A DNA stretch of 64,000 bases, taken from assembly GCA_025677815.1 (NCBI GenBank), contig JAIXMP010000045.1, positions 186,001 to 250,000 on the forward strand, given 5' to 3'. The position numbers and the translations under genes are program-made. This document shows positions 1-11,488 of the stretch, in pieces (positions within the stretch are counted from its first letter, which is position 1; every line of letters starts with the position of its first letter). The notes under the pieces were generated by a model that worked only from the letters and a program-made list of their open reading frames with translations, was not told the DNA's origin and searched no databases. The DNA is from Phascolomyces articulosus (Eukaryota; Mucoromycota; Mucoromycetes; Mucorales; Lichtheimiaceae).

Positions 1-1945
1 GTTATGGCGATATCCGTGAAATCAACATTAAAACAGGTTATGGTTTTGTTGAATTCAGAGATCCTAGAGATGCTGAAGATGTCGTTTATGATTTTCATGG
101 TAAAGAATTCCAAGGCGAAAGGTAAGAATATTTATGACGATAGAGTGTCTCCCTCTTTTTTTTTTAGTTTTGATCTTTTCTTTCCTTTGGTATGAGTATC
201 TTTATACTCAATGAAAACTTACACATTTTTTCTTTTTTTTTTTTTTGGTTTATAGAATTATTGTTGAATTAGCTCGTGGTACACGTCGCACGGGACGAGA
301 TGGTAATAATGGTGACCGTCGTCGTAATGATCGTAATGACCGGTAATTATTAATAATCATAAAGAAAGTGCATATATCTTTTTTTTTTTTTTTTTTTTTT
401 TTTTTACTAATAACCATGTTTATTTTTTTCTTTTCAAAAAACTCAATGATTGGGGATGGGGGGTTTTTGGTATGGTATATAAAAAAAAAACATACTTCTA
501 TGGGACACTATTTTACACTGTGGTATTATTATGTTTTATATAGCAAGCGATCATCCTATCGTCTTATTGTTGAAGGCATTCCTTCTGGAACCAGCTGGCA
601 GGTACGAACTACTACTTTTTCCGCGTCCAATTACGTGTTTCCAAAATATGAGTCCCTCCTGCCCTCTTGTGTATTCCCAATTTTCCCAATGAGTGACCGG
701 CCGGTCCCTTCTACTGTTGTTTCCTGATTTTGATGAATTGAATATTGTGTGTGTTCTTTTTTATGTTTCTACTTGGGTGGATACATCTTTTGAACGCAAG
801 ATTGTGTAAAGAAAGGACCGGCCAAATATCCTCTTTTTCCTATTTCCTCCTTTTTGCTTACTACTGAAACTGAAACTGGATTTATCAAAACTTGTGTTGT
901 TGGCCTTTCTCTCTCTGTGTTGTGCTTTTCTATGATGGCAAAAAAAAAGACCATGGATGGCTATTCTCTCTCTTTTTTTTTCTTTCCTACTCTTTCTCTC
1001 CTTTCTTTCCTTTTTCCATTGGGGTTCTCATATATGGCATGCAATCCAAAAACAAAACAAAACAAAAAAAGCAAAATCTTAATCTCTCTCTCTCTCTCTC
1101 TTGGTTGGTTATTCGCCCTTGTATTTTATTTTTATTTTTTTGGTTTCGCCTTCTTAGGATCTCAAGGATTTGATGCGCAAGGCAGGTGAAGTCACTTTTG
1201 CTGATGTAATTCGAAGTCGCCCTGGTGAAGGGTAAGTAGTATTGTTTTATATATATATATATATTATAAATGGGGATGGGATGAAAAAGGTAATGGATAC
1301 TCATTGTCCAATGTATTATATATATCCTATAGTGTTGTTGAATTCGCTCATCGTTCAGATATGAAATATGCTCTTGAAAAGATGAATGATAGTGAATTAA
1401 ATGGTCAACGTGTTTCACTCTTTGAGGTATGTATAATTAAAAAAAAAAAAAAAGCTGCGCAACCTCTGTGTGTGAATAAATTATTTATAGCAACAAACTT
1501 TTTTCCTATGAATAGGATTCCAATCGACGTTCTTCACGTCGTTCTCGTAGTCCTTCAGACTCACGTAGTCCATCCCCTCGTCGTCGATCTTCTGGTGGTC
1601 GTCGTTCTCGTTCCATTTCGCCTTCTCGATCGCGTTCACCACGATCACGTTCGCCAACTCGTCGTCGCCGTCGATCTTCTAATGGTGGAGATCGTCAAAG
1701 TCATAGTCGTCATCGTTCAGAAGATGAGGAAGATGTGGATATGAGGTCTTCTGATCGTTCTCGAGAACGTTCTCCTGAAGATGAACGTCGTAGTCGTTCA
1801 TATTCTCGTAGTCCTTCTCGTTCCCCTGCTCGTAGTCCCATCAGGTAAAAAAAAATAATTCTCGTATTTGTCTGTTCCAATTTGAAAATAGGGAGTATAT
1901 ATTGACTCTTTTTTAAAAAAAATTGATAGTGACGATCGTGATTAA
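1..1945 (+). CDS. SR-type splicing factor with two RRMs and an RS tail (5' partial)
   Basis: Nuclear pre-mRNA splicing factor of the SRSF4/5/6 or fission yeast Srp2 type. It binds exonic RNA and recruits spliceosome parts through its Arg/Ser tail. The gene starts before the window, and the frame opens at base 3. Exons: 3-121, 256-342, 544-601, 1158-1231, 1333-1426, 1516-1844, 1930-1945 (about 258 residues visible). The first exon holds RRM1 RNP1 (GYGFVEF), followed by VELARG typical of SR proteins. The second RRM has the family hallmark SWQDLKD, split by an intron after Q, then MRKAGEVTFADV. The last large exon is an RS domain with many RS/SP dipeptides. Every phase agrees and the total from base 3 divides by three. 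Odd: the intron inside SWQDLKD is 556 nt, several times longer than most introns here. The family is sure; the exact orthologue is not. Confidence 0.93.
379..405. repeat. poly-T run (27 T)
   Basis: Uninterrupted run of 27 T inside the second visible intron (343-543) of the SR gene, far upstream of its acceptor at 543. Confidence 0.95.
699..823 (+). other. GC-rich complementary pair inside the long SR-gene intron
   Basis: GGCCGGTCC at 699-707 is the exact reverse complement of GGACCGGCC at 815-823. After one mismatch, two further A-T pairs extend it. The first arm also lies in a 12-bp palindrome (GACCGGCCGGTC, 695-706). Both sit in the AT-rich 556-nt intron 602-1157, so the pre-mRNA could fold a stem closing a loop of about 107 nt. 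A regulatory role is inference only. Confidence 0.5.
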
Positions 1946-2395
1946 ATAAAAAAAACAAACTATTCAACAAAAAAAAAATATTACTTTTGTGAAACACAAT
2001 CCTTTTTTTTTTAAAAAAAAAGAGACAATTATGCAATAACCCAACCAACAAAACAAAAACAAAGAATAGGAAGAAAGAATAAAAAAAAGATTTTCTTTTT
2101 TTATATATAAATATATATATATATATATAAATATAAAACAATAAGTAAAAAAAAAATATACAATTATACATTGTGTGTGTGTGTGATTGAAATTGAAATG
2201 TGTGTAAAAAGTGTGAGTGTGTGTATAAAAAAAACTATATATAAAAAAATATATACGACAAAAGATTTGCTTGAAATAATAATAAAAAAAATATGTGTTT
2301 GTGTGTGTGTGATTTTGTGGAGAAAGAGAAAAAGAAATGTTTTATGTACAATAAAAAAAAAAGTGGAATGTTCTTTTTTTTGAAAGGTGGATAAT
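1946..2395. other. convergent 3' intergenic region
   Basis: AT-rich stretch with TA and TG simple repeats between the 3' ends of the SR gene (+) and the coiled-coil gene (-). It probably holds both 3' UTRs. No further gene seen. Confidence 0.6.
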
Positions 2396-4805
2396 TTATT
2401 TTGGTGTGGAGCGTTTGGTTTGTTGTTGTTGTCTTGATAAGGTGGTCATGGTAGCACGTCGTCGAGTAGGTGCTACTGTCGTTGTCGTTGGTCCTTTGGT
2501 CCCTTGAACTTTTTTAATATTCATTTGACTAGTTGCTGTAGCACTACTATTCTTCCTACTATGACTATTACTTAAAACAGTCGTCGAACTTGTAGGTGTC
2601 TTTATTGTCGTCGTTGTCGAATTATTCACTGACGCAGATTTAGGTCGTTGCTTTTTGACTACAATCGATTGTCGCTGTGGAGGTCGACGATCCACTGCTG
2701 CTGCTGTTGTTGTTGTTGTCTTTGCACTATCCACTTTTTTTGGTGTCATCGTTAGGGGTGTATTCGTTCTTGATCTTTCCTTTTTATTTTTTGACATTTT
2801 GGATTGTAATCGTTGATGTTTTTCCAAGGATGATTCCAACGTGGATAATTTCCTCATGGCTTTCGACATGTTCGTTTCCAATTGTTGTCTTGCCAAACTT
2901 TCTTTACTCATCGATTGTTCCAAAGCATACATTCGTTCTTCCAAACGTTGATGTCTTTCTTCTTCAGAAGGATTTCGTTTATTCTTCTTTTGTTTTTGAC
3001 GTTCCATACGTTGACGATGATGTTGTTCACTGTGTTCTCGTTGTCGTTTTTCTTCATTCAGCAAGTTTTCCAAATGTTGGTATCGTTCATTGGCTAACCG
3101 TTGCTGTTTGGCTAATGTTTGATGTAACATACCCATCAATTTATTCATACCGGCGACCTTGGAAGTGGATGAGGAAGAAGGTGAGGTGGTATCACTGGTA
3201 GGGTGAGGTGGATGTCGGTAATGATAATCATGCCACGCGGCTTGAATTTGTGTAGCTGATTCTGCTGTTGCTGTTGGATACTCTGTGTATGCTTCTTGTT
3301 CTTCTTCTTCAAGGCGATGATGAGATAAAGGTAAAGAAAGAGATGAAGCAGAAGAAGAACATGAGGAAATAGAACTTGTCTTTCTCCTGAGGCGTGCGCC
3401 AGCGCGTCGCAGCAAGGTTCGCGGAACATAATGTCTTCGGGCCGAATCTTCTTCAGGTGGAGGGGCAAGGGGGGATGATAATGAGGAGGGTGACTGTGCG
3501 TATCCCGATGCATGGGCCCATCGTTTTCCTAATTCCAATTCATCATTGATTTTAATATAAACTTTTTATCACATACAAAAAAAAGGGGGGAAGAATAAAG
3601 TGCCTTTTTGACGGAAAGGAGAAATCCTTTGATTTATAAAATATATCATGCTTATTACCTGCTTTACTTCGAAATTGAATAGGTGGTGGTTCATACAATA
3701 ATAAGGGTGAATTGGGTGAAGTTGAAGAAGAAATTTTATTTTTACTGCCACGAGGATGTTGAGGAAGTGGTGAAGGATGATGTTGAACAATAGGTAAAGA
3801 AATAATGGAAGATGGTGTCGACGTTCTTGATCGTGAAGCACTCGTCGTTCGAACAGGTTTTTTCTTGGGTGATTTACTATTTTCAATATCACGAATCCAT
3901 TCCATGACTTGACGATCTTTTTGTTTTTGCTGTTGTTGGTGGGATCGTCTAGATGATAGTTGCTGTTCTGGTTGTCGACTCGAAAACCATTCTGCCATGG
4001 CATGTTGATCTGGTTTCGGTGGTGAAAATGGAATGGAAGGTTGAATCGTGGGTGGTGGTTGTTGTTGTTGCTGTTGTAATAAAAAGGAAGAAGATGGATT
4101 GACATGTAGATGATTTGATGAAGAAGGTGAATGATGTGGTAATACTACATTCGGTGCAAAAGGATCATTAGGATGGAAAGAATTGGATGAATAGGTTGTA
4201 GAGACAACAAAAGGTGGAGCTAAAGGTGGTTCATTTTCATCTTGCTGTTGTTGCATAGAAGACATACGTCTCCTTTCAGCGTTCGCACTAGCTAATTTTT
4301 TTAGTAAACGAGATCGAGGAGGAAATTCATAATGCTCTTGTTCTGGTGTTAAGTTTTGTGGTACAAGAATTTCTTGTGTTCCATCAGGGTAGCGTTTAAT
4401 GATTGCCTAATTTTATATGATATATATATATATATATATATATAAATACACATACACACACATACGTACGTCATTTTTATTTTTATTTTTATTTTTACTT
4501 GGCATGAAAGAACAAGTTTATACCTTTTTACGATCACCCCAAACAAATTGAGATCTTCGATCACGTCTTCTTCGTACTTGTTTTTCCATGGCTTTAGCAG
4601 CTCTAGCAGCAATACGTCGTTGTTGTTCTTCATCAATGACACTACTATTATTATTCAAGGAAGAAGCAGTCGATGGGCCCGTGCGTTGTTGTTTGGTTGA
4701 TTTTGGTGGTTGACTTGATGACGTTATTGCTGCTGATGCACTATTATTATTATTATTTCTTTTTTTATGATGACCACGAACCGTTACTTCATGCACCTTT
4801 TGCAT
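2396..4805 (-). CDS. Gln/Ser-rich coiled-coil protein with IQ-like motif, function unknown
   Basis: I do not recognise this 731-residue protein. Exons on the minus strand: 4524-4805, 3659-4406, 2396-3561; phases agree and the total divides by three. The N-terminus (MQKVHEV) is basic with Asn runs. Exon 2 opens with a conserved-looking stretch (PDGTQEILVPQNLTPEQEHY, then FPPRSRLLKK), followed by Gln/Pro/Ser-rich sequence. Exon 3 has an IQ-like motif (ATQIQAAWHDYHYR) and then a long, highly charged coiled coil with heptad-like Leu/Met spacing. The tail is Lys/Thr-rich and ends TPK. The architecture suggests a scaffold or a cytoskeleton/calmodulin-binding protein, but that is inference. The ATG at 4805 is the first in frame with the conserved part. 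Convergent with the SR gene. Confidence 0.8.
4420..4444. repeat. (AT)n microsatellite
   Basis: About 12 AT units within intron 1 of the coiled-coil gene (intron 4407-4523). Confidence 0.95.
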
Positions 4806-5100
4806 CGTGTTCTGTTTGTTGTTGTTATTGGATATATTAAGGTTGTTGTTGTTATTTTTTCGAAATGTGGTATAGATACGTTTGTTACACTAGGTGATAT
4901 TACTGTATATAAAAAATTCGTTTTTGGTGTGTTGTTTGTTTGTTGTTGTTATTGAAGATGAATAGGTGGATGAGGACGGTAAAGGTGAGTCAAAAGGTAA
5001 AAAAAAAAAATGGGAATGAAATGACTTTTTTCAGGGTCAAGTTAGACAGTAATAAAAATGGTGAAAAGAGAACCCCGACACATGTAAAATGATAATAATA

Positions 5101-5103
<3 letters not shown>

Positions 5104-5135
<32 letters not shown>
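5104..5135. repeat. (TA)n microsatellite
   Basis: Sixteen uninterrupted TA units in the gene-free stretch. Confidence 0.95.
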
Positions 5136-5136
<1 letters not shown>

Positions 5137-6294
5137 GCACGTACTTGCACACAGACGTCTTTTTTTTCTTATATATACAACAAGGCAACACTCCTACTCC
5201 CTCTTCTTTTTTTTTCTTCTTCTTTTCTCTCTTTTCTTTCAAATGCACAGGTACAAATTAAAAATAAATAAATAAAAGAAGTGTATGTGTGTGGTTAAAA
5301 TTGATGTAACTTTGAGTTATGTATAGAGAGAAAGGAGAATCGATTATAAAAGAGAGAGAAAGATTTTCTTGAGGCAAAATAAAAAGATATATTTATATAT
5401 ATATATTTATATATAAAAGTTGTCTTTGTCGTTGTTTGTGGTTGTGGTAATGATGAAGATGATGGTTGTTGCTGTTTTTGTATATATAAATAGAATCGTT
5501 ATAGAAAGAAAAAGATAATAAAGAGAAAGGATATACAGAATATATACAAAGGGATGATCCAGATAATGTATGATACAAGTGAAGAGGTGCTGTTGTTGTT
5601 GTTGTTCTTTCTTTCTCTTTCTCTCTCTTTTTTTTTCAATATCGTCGTGGTTGTTATAAGTGTCTTTTAAGTGGCAACACGGGGTGTTAAAGGTGGATGA
5701 TGATGAAAAAGAACAAGGAAAAAGGTAGAAAAAGAAAAAAAAAGGGGAAAATAAAAAAGAAGAGAGAAAAAAAAAAAAGAAAGATAAAATATAAAAAAAC
5801 AGCGGCGATAAAAAAAAAAAGTTGCGTCGTGTCTGTTTTTGTTGTTATTTTTTTTGGTGAGAAAAAAGAAAAGGGGAGTACTTTTTTTTTTGATGTGTGA
5901 AAAATATATAAAGGTTAGCGTAGCAAAAAAAAAAAAAAAAGAAACGGGTTTCGGTAACCATGTAACAAGGTTACACATTCAATTCTTTTCTTTTTTTTAA
6001 GGGTTGTTATTATTATTATTTGCATCGTCATCATCATACATACATACAGGCAGACAGACAGACGTACATATTGCTTTACGATGATGGGGGAAAACTTTAT
6101 AATAATATATTCTGGTCTCTTTCTTGATAATAAATAATAATAATAATAAATAATAATAATAATAAAGAATAATGGGATAACATTGGTAGTAAGTTAGTTA
6201 GATGGGATAGATAACACAAACACATTTACTGGTGCATTTTTTGAGGAGTAAGAGGAGGGGGTAGGTTAACGTTTGCTGTTGTATTTGTATTTGT

Positions 6295-6323
6295 GTTGTT
6301 GTTGTTGTTGTTGTTGTTGTTGT
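6295..6323. repeat. (GTT)n microsatellite
   Basis: Trinucleotide repeat of about nine units, outside the coding exons of the neighbouring minus-strand gene. Confidence 0.9.
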
Positions 6324-6439
6324 GGCTGTATAATAATAATAGTTAAAAGCAAAGCCTTCTTGTGAGTATATCATCCATTCCATCATAATAAACTTTTATA
6401 TATATATATAAAATAAAATATAATAATAATAATATAACT

Positions 6440-8806
6440 TTACCCTGCATCCGATGATGATGAGTGTCCTTCATGTGCTTGATTCGTGTCAGAAAATGGA
6501 TCGAACGGGTCCTCTGTATTCGTATTCGTTTTCATAGTAGTACTTGTATTGACAAGTTCCTGTTGTTGTTGTTGTGATGGTGCTTCCGAGAAAAGTAGAT
6601 GATGTTGATAGCCCGTGCCACTTTGACCCGCATCTATTCCTCCACTACTGCTACTACTACTTTCACCTGCTCCTGTGGATGATGATGTATGATTATTTTC
6701 TTCATCCTATACATTTTTTTTATATAAAACGATGAACATTTATGTCAACCTTCTTTTTTTTTTTAAAAAAAAAAAAAAGTGCTTCGTCCGTTTTAAAATA
6801 ATAATAAAAAAGAGAATCGTTTACCAAAGGAGCTTGTTGACGAGTGCTACGATTGTGTAATGTTTCGGAATTGGTAGTTGCTTCACTTACGGCACGTCGT
6901 TCCAACATATCATCGTAAGCTTTGAAACTCGTCACCAATTCACTATTGGCTTCCAATAAAGACGCTAATTTCCCCAAATTTAAGGTTTTTGAAAAAAAAA
7001 ACGAGTTACACATGTTGTATTATTTGCGGCACCTTTTTTTTTATCTCCCTCCCCCCCCCGACCACGACGACGATGAACCGTCGTATCACGATGTACAAAA
7101 AAAAAGTACTTTTAGTGTGTGTTGTGCTTCTCTCCCACACACACATACATATTTTTATACTATAACTTACATATGATATCTGAGTCCGTGCAGGTTTGGA
7201 GATGACCTGATATGATTTTTTGGAACATTTTACATTTACCATAAAATTCCTAATAATAAAAATATAAATATAAATAATGGATTACATGATTTCAAACGAT
7301 CATAACAAAACTCCTTGTGAGATTGCATATCTATTTGTATATGAAAGAAGAAGAAAATGAATGGTTTCTTTTTTTTTTTTACTTGAATAAGTTCGTTCTT
7401 TGTAATATCTTCTTGAGTCGGGTCCGTAAAGGATAACGTTTGTGAAAACAATTGTGCATTATTTTTTGCAAGTAATACATCATTCATGGCATCCACAGGT
7501 TGATGTGGTATTTCGGGTTGTTGTTGTTGTTGTTGCTAAATAGTTGAAATAGAATCATCATTGATATAAAATAGATAAATAAAATGAGTCAATAATAAAA
7601 TACAAGATGTGTGTGTGTGTACAAGGTTAATGTGGTTTCTCCATCTTTTTTTTCTTGGTCCCTCATCCTCTTCATCTTCTTCTTTATCTTTTTCTACCGT
7701 CCTCTCCCCCCACATCCACAGTCTCTCTCATTCTAACGAAACTTCGGATAGATTTTTTCCGTGAGCACTTACTCTTTGGCGTTGTGAATAATTTCTATTC
7801 ACAGGAAGATAAAATCCACCTACGGCTGTACCACGCCCTCCTCTTATACCAGCAGCTGTCTGTGCAGGTTGACCATTCATTAATTTATCATAGACACGAT
7901 GAACACCTGCTAATGAACCATCTGCACCAAATCGACCGACCCAACTTTGTAAGCAATGAACCAATTTACTATGTACTCGATCGTCGGTTGTCTATCCAAA
8001 AGAAAAAAAAAACATATATTTCAATTTTCTACACCCAATCTTATATCCCCCCCCCCTTTCATTCATGTTCCTTTACTCGTTGTCACTCCTATTTCTATTA
8101 GTACAATAGGATCCCGCTCTTTTTTTATGATTATAAACTCCTGCTCACTCATTCTTATTGTTTTTTTTTTTACTCAAACCATACAACCCCTCACTCATGA
8201 AATATTTACCTTTGAAACCAAAGTATCCAAATCTTCAGCAAACGACTTTGCAGCCAATTGAGCTATATAAAAATAATTGTCATGTGTATATGAGGAACGT
8301 GTACGTTTTTCCCAAAAAGCCAAAAAAAAAAAAAACTTACGCATAAATTTATTATGACAGTTTTCTGACAATGCATCCAACACCTAGTAACAAAAATAAA
8401 TAATCAATCTAACGCACTAAAGTAAAGTGAATAGACAACTTGCAGTCTTATTTACCTCTAGTGCAAGGACTTGTGTTTGTGGTTCCGTCGATAACATTTT
8501 TTTTTGTAATAATTTTCGTGCTTCTTTAGCACCAAGCTCTGTATTATTCACCACATCACAAATTTGAAATACCAACGACCAATCCAATTCTTGTAATGAA
8601 GGATCCGTTACTTTTTCTAAATTGAGTAGTGTTTTTTTTAGAAACTTTTTCAATTCAAATCAAAAAATAAAAAATAAAAAAGTGTATAGATAGAGAGAAC
8701 ACTTGGTGTTTTTTTTAAAAAAAAACAACAGCAACAACAACAACAACTTACCGACATTAGTCGTAATAGTAGTAGGTGTGATTTTTTTTGAAAAAATACT
8801 TTTCAT
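6440..8806 (-). CDS. LSB5: VHS-GAT domain protein, LSB5-like (actin/endocytosis adaptor)
   Basis: Likely orthologue of yeast Lsb5, a ubiquitin-binding adaptor linking actin patches to endocytic sorting (TOM1/GGA superfamily). Nine exons: 8752-8806, 8456-8616, 8341-8383, 8210-8262, 7773-7991, 7383-7535, 7171-7249, 6825-6964, 6440-6706; 389 residues, all phases agree. After MKSIFSKK, the VHS domain reads EKVTDPSLQELDW, then VFQICDVVNNTELGAKEARK and LDALSENCHNKFM, about residues 18-120. A Gly/Gln-rich linker follows. The GAT-like helices include MNDVLLAKNNAQLFSQTL, EFYGKCKMFQKIISGHLQ and LLEANSELVTSFKAYDDM. The acidic Ser/Gln-rich tail carries two overlapping DPF motifs (EDPFDPFSD), the type that binds the AP-2 appendage. 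The exon 8 acceptor was chosen by phase and homology. Confidence 0.85.
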
Positions 8807-9859
8807 GATCGAGATGATAAAGGAAAAAGGGTAAAGAAGGTTTATGTGTGAACTAATATAATTTTCCCCCCGCACTAATAAGTGGGTTGCATTATTTTGG
8901 TTGGAATAAAAGAGCCAATCAATTTCTCTCATTGTTCATAATGTGCAATGTTATTGTTTTATTTTTTATTTTTTTGCCAAGCTTCATGTGCCTCATATAC
9001 AACATCATCCTTTTTTTTTGGATAACAGAAACATTTCTTTTTGATTTATCCCATGATGGGTTTCAGAGTTGTCATTTTTCATTTTTATAACGAAAAAGAG
9101 AGGATAAAAGATAACCATCAAGCTAGTTTCAAATCATGGGAGTGAAAATGTAATTAATTTTTTGTTTATTAGCGTAACCATTTGATATGTACAAAAGAGA
9201 GAAGAAAAGCTGATGATGGATAGATAGAAAAAAAAAACAATGGCTGGAAAAAAAAAGCCGTCCCTTTGTTCTTATTAATAGATCCTTCTTTACTAATCTT
9301 CCAAAAAAAAAAAAAAAAGAAGAAAAAAGATTGGATACGTAACGCTTCAAAAATAACGTCATCAGTGTACCCTTATTGTCGATCTTTTTATTCATATTAT
9401 CCGAGTGTATGCAGACGTAAGATATCGGACCGAAACAATGGGTAAACGATAACACTCTCCCATCTTTTCAACCTTATCGGATGGGATAACATCCAAGCCA
9501 ATATATATACTCGCTCACACAATTCAAACATTATAAATGACAAATCCATAATTTAATATTGAAAAAAAAAGTAGGTATTATTGTAATTTTTATGAATACA
9601 AGTCAAATAATGATGACAGGATGCAATTATTACTATTATTATTCAATTACTATTTATATGAGGAAAGGAAGGGGGATAACTATTTATCCTTTTTTTTGGT
9701 GCAAATAAACCAGCTTCGCAAACAAAAAAAAAATGGCGGGTTAAAAAAAAAAAGATGAAATGACTGGAGAAATGTTTACATAAAAAAGATATACGCCATA
9801 CAATACACACAAACATGCAGGGGGAGGGAGTGAGAATTCATCCAACAAGATGAAATTTG
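8807..9859. other. intergenic: LSB5-like promoter and PH-gene 3' flank
   Basis: AT-rich sequence with several poly-A/T runs. A TATATATA box-like stretch near 9500 lies about 700 bp from the LSB5-like ATG. I see no coding exon with acceptable splice signals. Confidence 0.5.
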
Positions 9860-11236
9860 TTATAATGAAGTAGGATGGTTTACAGAAAGTCGACGATGAT
9901 TTCTTGGTGGTGGAGGTAATGGGGATTGTGGTGGAGGGGCAGTAAAAGATGGTACGTCTGAATTTTCAATAGCAGAATGGGATGATGGTAAAAGAGGAAG
10001 AGGTGGTGGTGGAGACCGATGAGGATGATTATAATATTTGGTGGATGCATCTGTGATTAAGGGTAATGTCATGGTACTTGTCACAGACGAGCGTCGTACG
10101 CTTGCATTATAAGTGGAAGCAATATCGTCTTCGAAATGAAAAATATCTAACCCAGATGATGTAGACCATGTTTCATTTGAATAAGGAGTAGGATGACCAA
10201 TATTGTGAATGATATGGGAAGTAGAGCCTGTACTATACATGGTTTCATTGGATGTTCTTGGTGATGCAGGTTGTTGTTGTGGTGGTGGCATTGGTGGTTG
10301 AGGTTGTTCGGTCGATGAAGATGTCATTCTTCTTAATCGAGATCTTGCACTGATAGCAAATGCATTGGCAAGCATGGAAGCTTTGGATGAAGTCGAATTG
10401 GTATTATTATTATTGTTGTTGTTATTATGAGTAGTAGGAGGTGTGGCAACTTCTCCCGTAGAAGAAGGAGAGGCAGTAATGGTAGATGAACCAGTGGTTA
10501 GAATGGAAGAAGTGGTAGATAGAGAAGAATCAAATGGATGTTGAGGAGGATGATCAAAACAACCAATGGTCGTAGCACTATGATTATATACATAATTTTG
10601 TGGTAATGAAGTAGAAATAAGATGTGTAGTGGATTTAGATGAGGAAGAAGGAGGTGATGATGCAGAGGTGCCATTGGTCATGGTGGTAGTGGTGGTATTA
10701 TCATCATCTTGTAAATCTAATCGTTCAAGCCATTTATCTAATACACTCCCTTCTTCTGCTTCACCCTTTGTATTTTTCATTGATGTTATGGTTTGTTGTT
10801 TTTGTTGTTCATTGCTCCCAGCGCAATTATGATGCAATCGATGTTGTTTTTGAATATAAGGATAAAGTCTTTCTATCCATTCATCACGTTCTTGTTCACT
10901 TTCAGCTGCCAAGATATGACTTGCATGGTAACAGCAACCCGATTCTATACGAAATGACCATGGTGATTGTTTGGTGGTACATGGGGTAATGCCATTGTAA
11001 TGTTTAAGATCAATCATACCCGTAGGTCTGATATCGCCCTGTCATTGTTATATTATTTTTATGTTAGTTCTATTGTACTATATCTGATAAGAAATATAGA
11101 TATATGTATTTACCTGATGTTTATAATATCGTAATTCTTTTTCATGTAAGACGAAATATCGTCTTTTCCAAGATCGATGAATATTTAACCAGCTTAATTT
11201 ATGAAGCCAGCCTGTTTGTAAGTCGGCAAACGACAT
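9860..11236 (-). CDS. PH-domain protein with Ser/Thr/Pro-rich tail
   Basis: Predicted phosphoinositide- or membrane-binding protein of 433 residues. Exons: 11114-11236 (41 codons) and 9860-11038. The N-terminal PH domain (about residues 6-105) starts LQTGWLHKLSWLNIHRSWK, continues RRYFVLHEKELRYYKHQ and GDIRPTGMIDLKHYN, and ends with the C-terminal PH helix (SEQERDEWIERLYPYIQK) with its invariant Trp. The rest is low complexity: poly-Asn, Ser/Thr, Pro runs and two predicted short conserved patches. No second catalytic domain is visible, so it is probably a membrane-recruited adaptor. ATG 11236 follows closely after a GT/ACT repeat in the 5' UTR. The exon junction is in phase 0. The partner and lipid specificity are not readable. 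Confidence 0.85.
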
Positions 11237-11262
11237 TCACACACACACACGCACAAAAAAAA

Positions 11263-11290
11263 AGTAGTAGTAGTAGTAGTAGTAGTAGTA
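11263..11290. repeat. (AGT)n microsatellite in 5' UTR
   Basis: Nine AGT units starting 27 bp upstream of the PH-gene ATG, next to a (CA)n run. It is probably transcribed in the 5' UTR on the minus strand. Confidence 0.85.
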
Positions 11291-11488
11291 GATAGATAGT
11301 GAAAGAGAAAGAACAAGCAAAAAAAAAAAGGGACCCTGTTTTTTATTGTTTTAATCGCTGAGCAGCAACCAAAAAAATTAAAGTGCCGTCTCAAAAAAGT
11401 TTATTTTGAAAAATGGCAAGCCAGAGTCTCGGATACAATAACTTATTAAGAAACTTGAGCCCAGAAAAATTTTTGTTTTAAAAAAATT

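Larger units (their letters stand above)
4806..6439. other. gene-free stretch rich in simple repeats
   Basis: Upstream of the coiled-coil gene and downstream of the LSB5-like gene. It holds a TA microsatellite (5104-5135), GTT/TTG tracts near 5590 and 6295, and AAT-type repeats at 6120-6170 and 6420-6436. Small ORFs here consist of low-complexity codons. I see no supported gene. Confidence 0.6.

Noticed and set aside
5667..5978. Overlapping ORFs on both strands in A/T-rich sequence
   Set aside because: They consist almost wholly of Lys/Phe codons from homopolymers; no protein-like content.
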